Source: Clostridiales bacterium
GTDB lineage: Bacteria; Bacillota; Clostridia; Saccharofermentanales; Saccharofermentanaceae
Length of the DNA stretch: 17,234 nt
Reading direction: 5' to 3'
Assembly: GCA_016930475.1 (NCBI GenBank)
Contig: JAFGGR010000069.1
Coordinates: forward strand, 1-17,234
Every line of letters starts with the position of its first letter. Position 1 is the stretch's first letter. Below the pieces are notes generated by a model. It saw only the letters and a program-made list of their open reading frames with translations, did not search any database and had not been told where the DNA came from. The translations under genes were made by a program, and so were the position numbers. Below are positions 6,916 through 13,926 of the stretch, in pieces.

Positions 6916-7539
6916 TCAAGAATGCTTCAGGTAGAAGACTGCCAACTGCGTTCGGCTCTTCAAATTCAGTTTATCGAGCATTGCGCTGACCAGATTCCGG
7001 ACGGTTCCCTCTCCGATGTATAGTTTCTCGGAAATCTCCTTGTTGCTCATGCCTTCGCCCAGCAATCTCAGAATATCCAGCTCCTTTTCGGTCAATTCGG
7101 AAAAGGCGTCGGAATCCGGTTTGTCCGGAGTCCTCGACATCAGCGGGATCCTTGATACGATCTCTTCACCGAACACGCTCTGCCCGGTCATGACTGCCTT
7201 CAGCGCAGGTGCGATCGAGTCGAAATCCTGTTTAAGAAGGTAACCGCGTGCGCCGATCCGCAGCGCGTGGATGATGTATTCGTCGTCCGAAAAGGTGGTC
7301 AGGAAAAGAACCCGGGCGTCCGGAAACTCGCCGAGGACCGCTTCGCCGGCCGTAAGACCGGATACGTTCTTCATGCGGATGTCCAGAAGCAGGATATCGG
7401 GCTTGTGGGTCCGATAAAGCGCCAAAGCCTCGCAACCGTCGCGTCCGACGGCGTCGACGGTGATCTCGGGGTCCGACTCGAGTATGGTTTTTAACGCGGA
7501 CGAAACGAGCGGGTCGTCGTCAATAATGATGATTTTCAT
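6916..7539 (-). CDS. NarL/FixJ-family response regulator (LnrK-like position)
   Basis: A 207-residue DNA-binding response regulator. Receiver domain 1-120: acidic cluster Asp7-Asp9, phospho-acceptor Asp53 in LLLDIRM, switch Thr81 and Lys103 in GYLLKQD. LuxR-type HTH at about 148-205: LTEKELDILRLLGEGMSNKEISEKLYIGEGTVRNLVSAML. The ATG at 7539 overlaps the kinase stop by 4 bases (ATGA) and has an AAGGAG SD inside the kinase gene, so the two are translationally coupled. As partner of the upstream HisKA_3 kinase it should activate the divergent ABC exporter through the dyads at 8688-8722. A weak dyad, TGATC-GAA-GATCA, overlaps its stop codon. Confidence 0.95.
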   Translation of the reverse strand: MKIIIIDDDPLVSSALKTILESDPEITVDAVGRDGCEALALYRTHKPDILLLDIRMKNVSGLTAGEAVLGEFPDARVLFLTTFSDDEYIIHALRIGARGYLLKQDFDSIAPALKAVMTGQSVFGEEIVSRIPLMSRTPDKPDSDAFSELTEKELDILRLLGEGMSNKEISEKLYIGEGTVRNLVSAMLDKLNLKSRTQLAVFYLKHS

Positions 7540-8615
7540 GCTTGCTCCTTTGGTACGGACAGGAAGACCTCAAAGCCGCCTTGTTTTCGAAAAACGACAT
7601 TTCCTTTCAGATTTTCCACTCTCTTTTCGATCCCCAGAAGCCCCATGCCCCGGCTTTTCTCAAGATCTCCGACGGAGCTTCCGATGACGCTTCCGTTGTC
7701 GCGTACGGACAACTGATAGAGTGCGGGATGCTCCCTCAAAGAAACAATGGCCTCCGTCGCGTCGGAGTGACGCGCGATGTTGGACAGGCTCTCCTTGATG
7801 ACTGCGATAAATGTATTGCGAATCGGCCGGTCGGGAACCGTATCCAAGTTATAAAGAAGTTTTACCGGGCAGAACGAGAAATTGCGAATGATTGTCTGAA
7901 CCGATGTGTAAAGGTCCTCGGATTCCTCATAAAGGTCATGAATACTCGAACGGACCTGATTCATTCCGTCGGAGAGTGAATTTTTGAGGTCGGTGAGCGG
8001 CGCTTTCATCGATTCGTCGGTACAGGTCGTGATCAGGGCTCCGGTCTGGAGTAAGGCGCTTGTAAGGACATGCCCGATGCTATCGTGCATCTCTCGGGCG
8101 ATGCGGTTTCTTTCCTCCAAGGTGGCGGAGTGAACCTCAAAGTCTTTACGTTCCATGAGCTCCTGATTGGCTTTTTCCAGTGCAAGCTGTTTCTCGGCGT
8201 TCAGATCGCGGAGCGCGTTATTGTCCCGAATGCGCTTCTCTGCCGTCGAGGTGGCGATCGAAAGATATGCAGACAATAGAAAAAGGGTCGGCATCGCGAC
8301 GATCCATACGGGATAATTCGTCAAATGGATAATGAACGGAACGGCCGATAGAACAGATAACCAGCGGTAACGGCCTTCAAACAATCCGTAAGTGATGAGC
8401 GGAAGGAAGAAGAACGCTTCCGACAGGAAGAGACTTCCAATGATCGAGAGGATAAAAAGGATCAGAGAGGCGCGTTCCGATTCGAGATAAAAATCGATTG
8501 CAGCCAGTGTTACCGCCACCAATATATATACGGACGAATACTCACCGACATGATTTGTCAGCAAGATCGTAGAACAAAACAATAATAGAAGAAGCCGGTC
8601 GATCAAATTATTCAT
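7536..8615 (-). CDS. HisKA_3-type sensor histidine kinase (LnrJ-like position)
   Basis: A 359-residue membrane kinase. Residues 1-121 hold five or six hydrophobic segments joined by short loops, with no sizeable extracellular sensor domain. This suggests it senses within the membrane or through the transporter. Residues 122-160 look like a coiled coil. The DHp helix has the phospho-acceptor His177 in ERNRIAREMHDSIGHVL. The HATPase domain shows ESLSNIARHS (Asn279), VRDNG (307-309) and the G-box RGMGLLGIEKRV. All catalytic motifs are intact. It is transcribed away from the exporter operon, and the 189-base gap carries both control regions. The layout of kinase, NarL regulator, one ATPase and two permeases is that of Bacillus subtilis LnrJK-LnrLMN (linearmycin resistance). 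The ligand here is unknown. Confidence 0.93.
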   Translation of the reverse strand: MNNLIDRLLLLLFCSTILLTNHVGEYSSVYILVAVTLAAIDFYLESERASLILFILSIIGSLFLSEAFFFLPLITYGLFEGRYRWLSVLSAVPFIIHLTNYPVWIVAMPTLFLLSAYLSIATSTAEKRIRDNNALRDLNAEKQLALEKANQELMERKDFEVHSATLEERNRIAREMHDSIGHVLTSALLQTGALITTCTDESMKAPLTDLKNSLSDGMNQVRSSIHDLYEESEDLYTSVQTIIRNFSFCPVKLLYNLDTVPDRPIRNTFIAVIKESLSNIARHSDATEAIVSLREHPALYQLSVRDNGSVIGSSVGDLEKSRGMGLLGIEKRVENLKGNVVFRKQGGFEVFLSVPKEQA

Positions 8616-8659
8616 TATCGCGAAAATACCTCATGCGGAATGAGTACTTGTTTCTAATC

Positions 8660-8665
8660 ATTTTA
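8660..8665 (-). promoter_or_regulatory. Candidate -10 of the kinase-regulator operon
   Basis: On the minus strand TAAAAT (8665-8660) lies about 45 bases before the kinase ATG; a T-rich stretch stands where a -35 would be. The centre of the 8688-8699 dyad would fall near -41, so the same site could also act on this promoter. No strong -35 is seen. Confidence 0.35.
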
Positions 8666-8687
8666 TCATGCGTACGGGCGAAAAAAA

Positions 8688-8722
8688 TGACATTTGTCAC
8701 GGTCGGATTCGGACAGATGTCA
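8688..8722. promoter_or_regulatory. Tandem 12-base dyads, candidate response-regulator operators
   Basis: TGACA-TT-TGTCA (8688-8699) is a perfect inverted repeat. GGACA-GA-TGTCA (8711-8722) matches it at 9 of 12 positions and is itself a dyad with GACA/TGTC arms. The copies start 23 bases apart, about two helical turns, on the same face. If transcription of the exporter starts near 8759, their centres fall at about -65 and -42, classical activator positions, with the near site abutting a poor -35 region. The adjacent NarL-type regulator is the obvious candidate to bind. Confidence 0.65.
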
Positions 8723-8746
8723 CTTATATCGGAAAAAGGGAACTTC

Positions 8747-8752
8747 TATAAT
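8747..8752 (+). promoter_or_regulatory. -10 box of the ABC exporter operon
   Basis: A perfect TATAAT about 53 bases before the ATPase ATG. The 17-base-spaced -35 position reads TTATAT, a poor match, as expected of a promoter needing an activator. The two dyads end just upstream. Confidence 0.65.
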
Positions 8753-8774
8753 GACCTCATGATAAGCGATACAA

Positions 8775-8792
8775 GGGGGAAAGGCTTCCCCC
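8775..8792 (+). other. Leader hairpin next to the ATPase Shine-Dalgarno
   Basis: GGGGGAA (8775-8781), loop AGGC, TTCCCCC (8786-8792): a perfect 7-bp stem with a 4-base loop. It ends one base before the SD AAGGAGG (8794-8800). No T run follows, so it is not a terminator. It could stabilise the 5' end of the mRNA or tune ribosome access. Confidence 0.6.
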
Positions 8793-8804
8793 GAAGGAGG
8801 AAAT

Positions 8805-9743
8805 ATGGTCGTTAAGGTATCCAATCTGGTAAAAAGGTACGGGGATTTGATCGCGCTCGATCATCTGGATTTAGAAGTTCGAGAGGGCGAAATATTTGGC
8901 TTGCTCGGTCCGAACGGATCGGGCAAGACTACGGCGATCAACTGCATCCTCTCGCTTCTGTCGTTCGACAAGGGAGACATCGAGGTTTTCGGCGAAAAGA
9001 TGACGCCGTCGTCGTATCACCTGAAGAGGGACATCGGTATCGTCATGCAAAATGTCGCGGTCGTTGAAGAACTGACGGTCGTCGAGAACATCGATTTTTT
9101 CTGCGGCCTATATGTCTCCGACAAGGACGAACGCAAAAAACTCGTCAACGAGGCGATCGAATTCGTCGGCTTGTCCGATTTTCGTAAATTCTACCCCAAG
9201 AAACTGAGCGGCGGACTTCTTCGCCGCTTAAACATCGCCTGTGGTATCGCGCACAAGCCCAAGCTCATCATTTTGGACGAGCCGACGGTCGCCGTCGACC
9301 CGCAGAGCCGGAACAGTATTTTGGAAGGGATCGTTCGTCTGAATAAGGAAGGCGCGACCGTGATCTATACGTCTCACTACATGGAAGAGGTCGAGCAGAT
9401 CTGCTCGCGGATCTGCATCCTGGATAAGGGGAAGATCATCGCGCAGGGCACGAAGGAAGAACTCAAGGGCATGATCCGGATCGGCGAAAAAATCACAGTG
9501 GAGTTCTTGTCCGGTCGCCCCGAGGACGCCGTAGAATGGGTCGGCGCAATGCCGCACGTCGCCTCGGTGGAGTGTAAGGAGAATCGTTTACTGATAAAGA
9601 CCGAGGTCGGTAAGAACGGGCTCGGAGAGATCCTTGCACAGCTGAAGAAGCGCGATATCCAAACCGGGCTGATCTATTGCGAACTGCCGACGTTAAACGA
9701 CGTGTTCCTGGAAATCACCGGCAAAGAACTTCGGGACCTATAG
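8805..9743 (+). CDS. ABC exporter ATPase subunit (LnrL-like)
   Basis: A 312-residue cytoplasmic ATP-binding subunit of an ABC-2 exporter of the CcmA/DrrA type. Seen: Walker A GPNGSGKT (35-42), Q-loop Gln82, signature LSGG (134-137), Walker B LIILDEPT (154-161, catalytic Glu159), D-loop and H-loop His191 in YTSHYMEE. Residues about 225-312 form the extra C-terminal domain usual in exporter ATPases. The signature continues LSGGLLRR, where many relatives have Gln or Met after LSGG. A strong SD, AAGGAGG, supports the ATG at 8805. It is first in a three-gene operon and would pair with the two permeases that follow. The adjacent two-component system suggests export or clearance of a membrane-active compound. 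Confidence 0.95.
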   Translation: MVVKVSNLVKRYGDLIALDHLDLEVREGEIFGLLGPNGSGKTTAINCILSLLSFDKGDIEVFGEKMTPSSYHLKRDIGIVMQNVAVVEELTVVENIDFFCGLYVSDKDERKKLVNEAIEFVGLSDFRKFYPKKLSGGLLRRLNIACGIAHKPKLIILDEPTVAVDPQSRNSILEGIVRLNKEGATVIYTSHYMEEVEQICSRICILDKGKIIAQGTKEELKGMIRIGEKITVEFLSGRPEDAVEWVGAMPHVASVECKENRLLIKTEVGKNGLGEILAQLKKRDIQTGLIYCELPTLNDVFLEITGKELRDL

Positions 9744-9755
9744 GGGGGAATGGAA

Positions 9756-10901
9756 ATGTTTTGGAATATTTTCGGGTATCGTATGAAATCAAATGTCCGG
9801 GATTTCTCGACACTTTTCTGGACGCTCGCTTTTCCGCTGTTTCTCGCGACTTTTTTCGGACTCGTGTTTCCGAATATCACCAGCAGTACCGTTACCTTCG
9901 AGACCGTGAACGTCGGATTCTATGAGAATTCGGCTTATGGCGGGGATCCCTACCTCTTGGAGAGCCTTAAATCGGCCAAGCAGTCTGAAGGTATCGATTT
10001 GTTCCATGTTACTGTGTTTGAGTCAATAGAGGCTTCCGAGGAAGCGCTTAACAACCAGGAAATCAGCGGATATGCGGAGGTTGCCGAAGAGGTCGTTCTT
10101 CATATGCAGGGCTCCGGGTTCAACCAGACGATCATTAAGAGTTTCTTCGACCAGTATGCGCAAATCAGTTCCGCCATCCGGGATGTAGCAAGAGATAATC
10201 CTGCTGCTTTGGAGGAAGTCTCGGCACTTTTCGAAAAAGAAGTCAATTACACCACATCAACATTCGCCGGTCGGGACAAGCCAGACTCGATTCTGGTATA
10301 TTTTTACAGTTTGATTGCGATGACCTGTTTGTATGGAGCATTCCAAGGACAAAAAGAAATCATGAACATCCAGGCCAATCAGTCTCAGCTTGCCGCCCGT
10401 CAGAATGTTTCTCCGGTACCGAAGCTCAAGCTCTTCGGCAGCTCGATTCTGTCGGTCACGCTGGTGCAGTACCTGTCGATACTGATTCTGCTTGCGTATC
10501 TGGTATTTGTCCTGCGGATCAATATCGGAGACCGGATCGGGATGATTTTGGCAGCTGCCTTTGCCGGGTGCTGTCTCGGCATATCCTTCGGGGCACTGGT
10601 CGGCGCCGTAGTCAAGGCAGGAGAAGGGATAAAAGTCGCGATCATCATCAGCTTCAGCATGATCCTGTCGTTTTTATCGGGCATGATGCAGTCATCCGTG
10701 AAGGTCGCTATCGAAAAGGCGGTTCCGGTATTCAAATATGCCCTCCCCGGTAATCTGATCGCGAACACATTCTATGCGATCTACTACTTTAATAGTAACG
10801 AGCGCTTCTATTTCGGAATGGCGCTGATGATCGGTATCAGCATCTTCTTCTATACGATCGTAATTTTGGTTCTGAGGAGGCAGAAATATGCAAGTATTTA
10901 A
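9756..10901 (+). CDS. ABC-2 permease subunit 1 (LnrM-like)
   Basis: A 381-residue membrane subunit. Topology by hydrophobicity: one N-terminal segment (about 17-39), a large polar domain of about 130 residues predicted outside, then five segments in the C-terminal half, including SILVYFYSLIAMTCLYGAF, VTLVQYLSILILLAYLVFVL, GMILAAAFAGCCLGISFGALVG, IKVAIIISFSMILSFLSG and FYFGMALMIGISIFFYTIVI. This is the ABC2_membrane_3 pattern. An ATG at 9750 lies only 1 base after the G-run AGGGGGG (9742-9748), while the ATG at 9756 is 7 bases away, so the latter was chosen. It starts 12 bases after the ATPase stop and overlaps the next permease by 14 bases. It probably forms a heterodimer with that permease. 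Confidence 0.9.
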   Translation: MFWNIFGYRMKSNVRDFSTLFWTLAFPLFLATFFGLVFPNITSSTVTFETVNVGFYENSAYGGDPYLLESLKSAKQSEGIDLFHVTVFESIEASEEALNNQEISGYAEVAEEVVLHMQGSGFNQTIIKSFFDQYAQISSAIRDVARDNPAALEEVSALFEKEVNYTTSTFAGRDKPDSILVYFYSLIAMTCLYGAFQGQKEIMNIQANQSQLAARQNVSPVPKLKLFGSSILSVTLVQYLSILILLAYLVFVLRINIGDRIGMILAAAFAGCCLGISFGALVGAVVKAGEGIKVAIIISFSMILSFLSGMMQSSVKVAIEKAVPVFKYALPGNLIANTFYAIYYFNSNERFYFGMALMIGISIFFYTIVILVLRRQKYASI

Positions 10902-12072
10902 AGTGATCATCAAAACGATTCGCAAAAACCTCCATGTTCTGAGCATCTATTTAGTCGTCTTTGTCTTCTTTTTAATATTGATGTCCAGCCTGCAAACTTC
11001 CGAGGGGAGCACCACGTTTTCGGAAGTGAAGAGAAGCGTGATGATCATCAACAAGGACAGCGGTAACGTCATCGCCGATGCGTTTGCCGACTTCATGAAA
11101 AAGTCGAGTATTCCCATCGCGCCGGTAGAGACCGAGGAGGAGATGTTAGACGCGCTTTTTAACGAGGAAGCGGATTACATTCTTGTTATCCCGGAAGGTT
11201 TTTCAAAGGATTTTCTCTCCGGTAGTCACACGGTTCAACTGGAACAGCAGTCGGTCGCCGGCTCCAGAGGTGCGGTCTGGACGGATATGAAGATTCGCAA
11301 ATATCTGGATCTGCTTCGACTGTATACCGAACTGTCAGATGTTGATGCAAATGACACCGAAGCGATCGCCAAGTTATCCGCCCAGGTTGAAACTCAAATG
11401 AACAAGGAAACGAAAGTCGTCTATCCGACAGGTGTACAAAAAGAAAAAGAATCCTCCGTGCCGTATTTCTCCAAGTTTATGGCATACTCGCTTATGGCGA
11501 TAACCATCCTCGGAGTCGGTACGATCCTGAAACTTTTTACCGGCCGCGATTTTAAAAATCGCTTGCGCTGCTCACCGGAGAAGACGTCGAGCGTCAACCT
11601 GCAACTGGTCCTCGGGAATCTGTGCTTCGCATTCACGGCATGGGCTGTGATGACTCTGGTATGCCTGTCATTTGGTTTGAAAGACGGACTTAAGCTCTGG
11701 GTATGGGTTCTTGTCTTGAATTCCCTTGTTTTCATGATCACAACACTGTGCATGAGCGTGGTCATCGGGTTGGTGGTGAAAAACGAAAACGTGCGCACCT
11801 TCGTCGCTAACGTGGTTGCGTTGGGATCCAGTTTCTTAAGCGGAATATTCGTACCGATCGAGTTCCAGAGTGAAACGGTCCGCAAAATTGCGGGCTTCAT
11901 CCCGGCGTTCTGGTATGTTAAGGCGGTGGAAGAGGCTAAAAACCTTACGTCCTACGCATGGAGTGATATTCAGCCGATCGCCGCGTATATGGCGATTCAG
12001 CTCGGATTTGGTGTCGCCTTCATCTGCGTCGCGATGGCTGTTTCCAGAGAAAAAAGCAGGCACTCGATCTGA
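10888..12072 (+). CDS. ABC-2 permease subunit 2 (LnrN-like)
   Basis: A 394-residue membrane subunit with the same plan as its neighbour: one N-terminal segment (about 15-33), an outside domain of about 160 residues including SVMIINKDSGNVIADAFADF, then five segments beginning KFMAYSLMAITILGVGTIL and ending IAAYMAIQLGFGVAFICVAMAVS. The start overlaps the end of the first permease by 14 bases, and a GAGGAGG SD within that gene supports translational coupling. The two permeases share architecture but little obvious sequence, as expected of a heterodimer. This is the last gene of the exporter operon; a strong terminator follows 20 bases after the stop. The cargo cannot be read from the sequence. 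Confidence 0.9.
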   Translation: MQVFKVIIKTIRKNLHVLSIYLVVFVFFLILMSSLQTSEGSTTFSEVKRSVMIINKDSGNVIADAFADFMKKSSIPIAPVETEEEMLDALFNEEADYILVIPEGFSKDFLSGSHTVQLEQQSVAGSRGAVWTDMKIRKYLDLLRLYTELSDVDANDTEAIAKLSAQVETQMNKETKVVYPTGVQKEKESSVPYFSKFMAYSLMAITILGVGTILKLFTGRDFKNRLRCSPEKTSSVNLQLVLGNLCFAFTAWAVMTLVCLSFGLKDGLKLWVWVLVLNSLVFMITTLCMSVVIGLVVKNENVRTFVANVVALGSSFLSGIFVPIEFQSETVRKIAGFIPAFWYVKAVEEAKNLTSYAWSDIQPIAAYMAIQLGFGVAFICVAMAVSREKSRHSI

Positions 12073-12091
12073 TTGAAAAGTGAGTATAGAC

Positions 12092-12123
12092 AAAAGAGCG
12101 CTTCGTGATGAAGCGCTCTTTTT
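12092..12123. terminator. Bidirectional intrinsic terminator
   Basis: AAAAGAGCGCTTC (12092-12104), loop GTGAT and GAAGCGCTCTTTT (12110-12122) form a 13-bp stem. It ends in a T5 run (12119-12123) on the plus strand and TTTT on the minus. It lies between convergent genes and would stop both the exporter operon and the PIN-PhoH gene. Confidence 0.93.
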
Positions 12124-12147
12124 GATTCTCAAATAATGCTTGTACAA

Positions 12148-13632
12148 TTACAGGCTCTTCTCCGCGATCCCCGCCAGGAGACTGCGCTCTACCTGACGAA
12201 GCGTGACATGTCCGGTGACGGCATGGTGGTTCATCCGCTCGATGACATATACGAGACCGTTGGACTTTGAGTCCACCAGGACATTATCGATCTGATTGTC
12301 GGACGGATCGCCCAGGAAAATAAACTTAGATCTCTCGCCGGCGCGGGTCAGCATGAGCTTGGCGAGGTGCGGGGTAATTTCCTGCGCTTCATCGACGATG
12401 ACGATGGCATCGGAAATGGTGCGGCCTCGCATGTAGGTGAAGGTCTTGATCTCGAAGATTCCTCTTTTTCGAAAATCTTCGATAAACTGCTCGATCTGTG
12501 AACCCTCTTCGCCCTTCTTGTTGCGCTTGCCGCCGTAGCTTTCCTTGTCGATAGTCATCAGGTTGTCGATCGCATCGTAGAAACTGCCCATCCAAGGCCG
12601 GAGTTTATCTTCCTCTGTGCCCGGCAGATAGCCGATATCGTTGCCGACGGGAACGGTCGGGCGGACAAAGACGATTTTACGGTACTCGCGCTGCTCGAGG
12701 ACCTTTTCGAGCGCGACGGCGGTCGCCAGGATGGTCTTGCCGCTTCCAGCGCCTCCGGTGATGCTGACAAAGGGGATCGCCGGATCCATCAAGAGCTCGA
12801 AAGCCATCTTCTGCTCAAGGTTCTTGGGCGTAAGGCCCCAAGCGGTGTGATTGGTGTATTTGAGAGGTACGAGATGCGTGCCGTCATACTTCGCGAGCGC
12901 GATGTGCTTATCGTTGTCGCGGGAGGTTATGATCGCGAATTGATTCGGAAGCATCTCAATGGTTTTGGACGGCTTGATACCACCGTCGAATATTTTCGCG
13001 ATGGACTTGTCGGACATGGTCAGCTGACAGTAGCCGGTGTATAGCTCGTCGGTCTTGATCTTGTCTGTTTCGTAGTCTTGAGAGGGAATGTCGCATACTT
13101 CGGCTTTGATGCGCAGGCAGACATCCTTTGAGACCAAGTATGTTTCCATGCCGTGCGATTGTTCCTTGATCTTCATCGCGCACGCAAGGATCTCGTTGTC
13201 GTTTTTTTGAGCCTCGAGCATCGGTATCGTTCGTTGTGAGCCTTGCCCGTTCGACCGGCCGGGAACGCTTCGACCGGGTGGGTCCGGAAACGCGACGTGC
13301 AGGATCACTTCGTTACTTAACTCGATCCCCTCGCTGACGCATTGTCGCCCCCGTCCGTCAATTCGCCGGTGCAGGGTACGAACTGCTTCCCGCGCCTGAT
13401 ATCCGACGAGACCTTCCTTGGATTTCAGGTGATCGAGCTCCTCCAGAACGGTGATCGGAATATAAACATGATTGCCTCTGAAATTCAGAAAGCACCCTGG
13501 GTCATGGAGGAGAACATTTGTGTCCAAGACATAATTCTTCTGTCGACTGTCCGGAATGATGCTGATTTCTCTCGGTTCAGAGTCTTCCGCTTCGGGTCGA
13601 AAAAGAGGGCGGGGCGTTGTTCTGATGCTCAT
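12148..13632 (-). CDS. PIN domain-PhoH ATPase (PhoH2/YlaK type)
   Basis: A 494-residue fusion of a PIN ribonuclease-like domain and a PhoH P-loop ATPase; characterised relatives have RNA helicase/ribonuclease activity. PIN domain about 31-190: acidic residues Asp37 (VLDTNVLLHD), Glu65 (VLEELDHL), Asp145 and Asp170 (VSKDVCLRIKA) are all present, so it is probably active. PhoH domain about 268-494: Walker A GGAGSGKT (293-300), the PhoH signature VRPTVPVGNDIGYLPG, Walker B IVIVDEAQE (410-418) and FLGDPSDNQID. Between PIN elements at about 116-136 is a polar Gly/Arg/Ser/Asn-rich loop. The ATG at 13632 has GGAGG about 7 bases upstream. It stands alone, with terminators or gaps on both sides. It is likely a housekeeping RNA-turnover protein. 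Confidence 0.95.
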   Translation of the reverse strand: MSIRTTPRPLFRPEAEDSEPREISIIPDSRQKNYVLDTNVLLHDPGCFLNFRGNHVYIPITVLEELDHLKSKEGLVGYQAREAVRTLHRRIDGRGRQCVSEGIELSNEVILHVAFPDPPGRSVPGRSNGQGSQRTIPMLEAQKNDNEILACAMKIKEQSHGMETYLVSKDVCLRIKAEVCDIPSQDYETDKIKTDELYTGYCQLTMSDKSIAKIFDGGIKPSKTIEMLPNQFAIITSRDNDKHIALAKYDGTHLVPLKYTNHTAWGLTPKNLEQKMAFELLMDPAIPFVSITGGAGSGKTILATAVALEKVLEQREYRKIVFVRPTVPVGNDIGYLPGTEEDKLRPWMGSFYDAIDNLMTIDKESYGGKRNKKGEEGSQIEQFIEDFRKRGIFEIKTFTYMRGRTISDAIVIVDEAQEITPHLAKLMLTRAGERSKFIFLGDPSDNQIDNVLVDSKSNGLVYVIERMNHHAVTGHVTLRQVERSLLAGIAEKSL

Positions 13633-13926
13633 CGGCTTTCCTCCGTTTGAAAATAAAATCGTTCCCGTCAGACGACGGAAACGAAACGTAGTAAAGCAAC
13701 CGACTCAAAGGCCTTTCCAAGTTCGGATATCTTGTCAAGAGTGTCTCTATGCAAAACGAGAACACCTCCGTACGCGCCTCACGCTTGATCGAAAATCAGC
13801 GTGTGATGTCACTATCAGAATACTCCATTTTGGAAAAATCAACAATCGCCCGATGGATTCAATCCGAAAAAAGTACTATCATGGTATTTAATGATTTGCC
13901 ACAAATAACTCTGTCGGAGGATCGTC
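13633..13926. other. Divergent intergenic region, PIN-PhoH / M24 peptidase
   Basis: This 294-base gap must hold both promoters, but neither is convincing. On the minus strand a TTGACA (13738-13733) has no -10 at 16-18 bases. On the plus strand TACTAT (13874-13879) has no matching -35. A short dyad, GTGA-TG-TCAC, lies at 13803-13812. GGAGGATC at about 13917-13924 is the SD of the M24 gene. Short ORFs here lack usable ribosome binding sites. Confidence 0.5.

Noticed and set aside
6906..6918. TGATC-GAA-GATCA dyad at the response regulator stop, as a terminator
   Set aside because: Only a 5-bp stem with a 3-base loop, and only four Ts after two Gs; too weak.
8663..8765. TTATCATG (8663-8670) and CATGATAA (8758-8765), an 8-base inverted repeat spanning the kinase/exporter gap
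   Set aside because: An 8-base inverted pair is expected by chance fairly often in 190 bases, and the flanks do not extend it.
13733..13738. Perfect TTGACA on the minus strand as -35 of the PIN-PhoH gene
   Set aside because: At 16-18 bases the sequence reads AAGGCC-like, not a -10 box.
13577..13765. 62-codon minus-strand ORF overlapping the PIN-PhoH start, preceded by GGAGG
   Set aside because: Its GTG start is part of the GGAGGTG itself, leaving no spacing, and the product shows no family feature.
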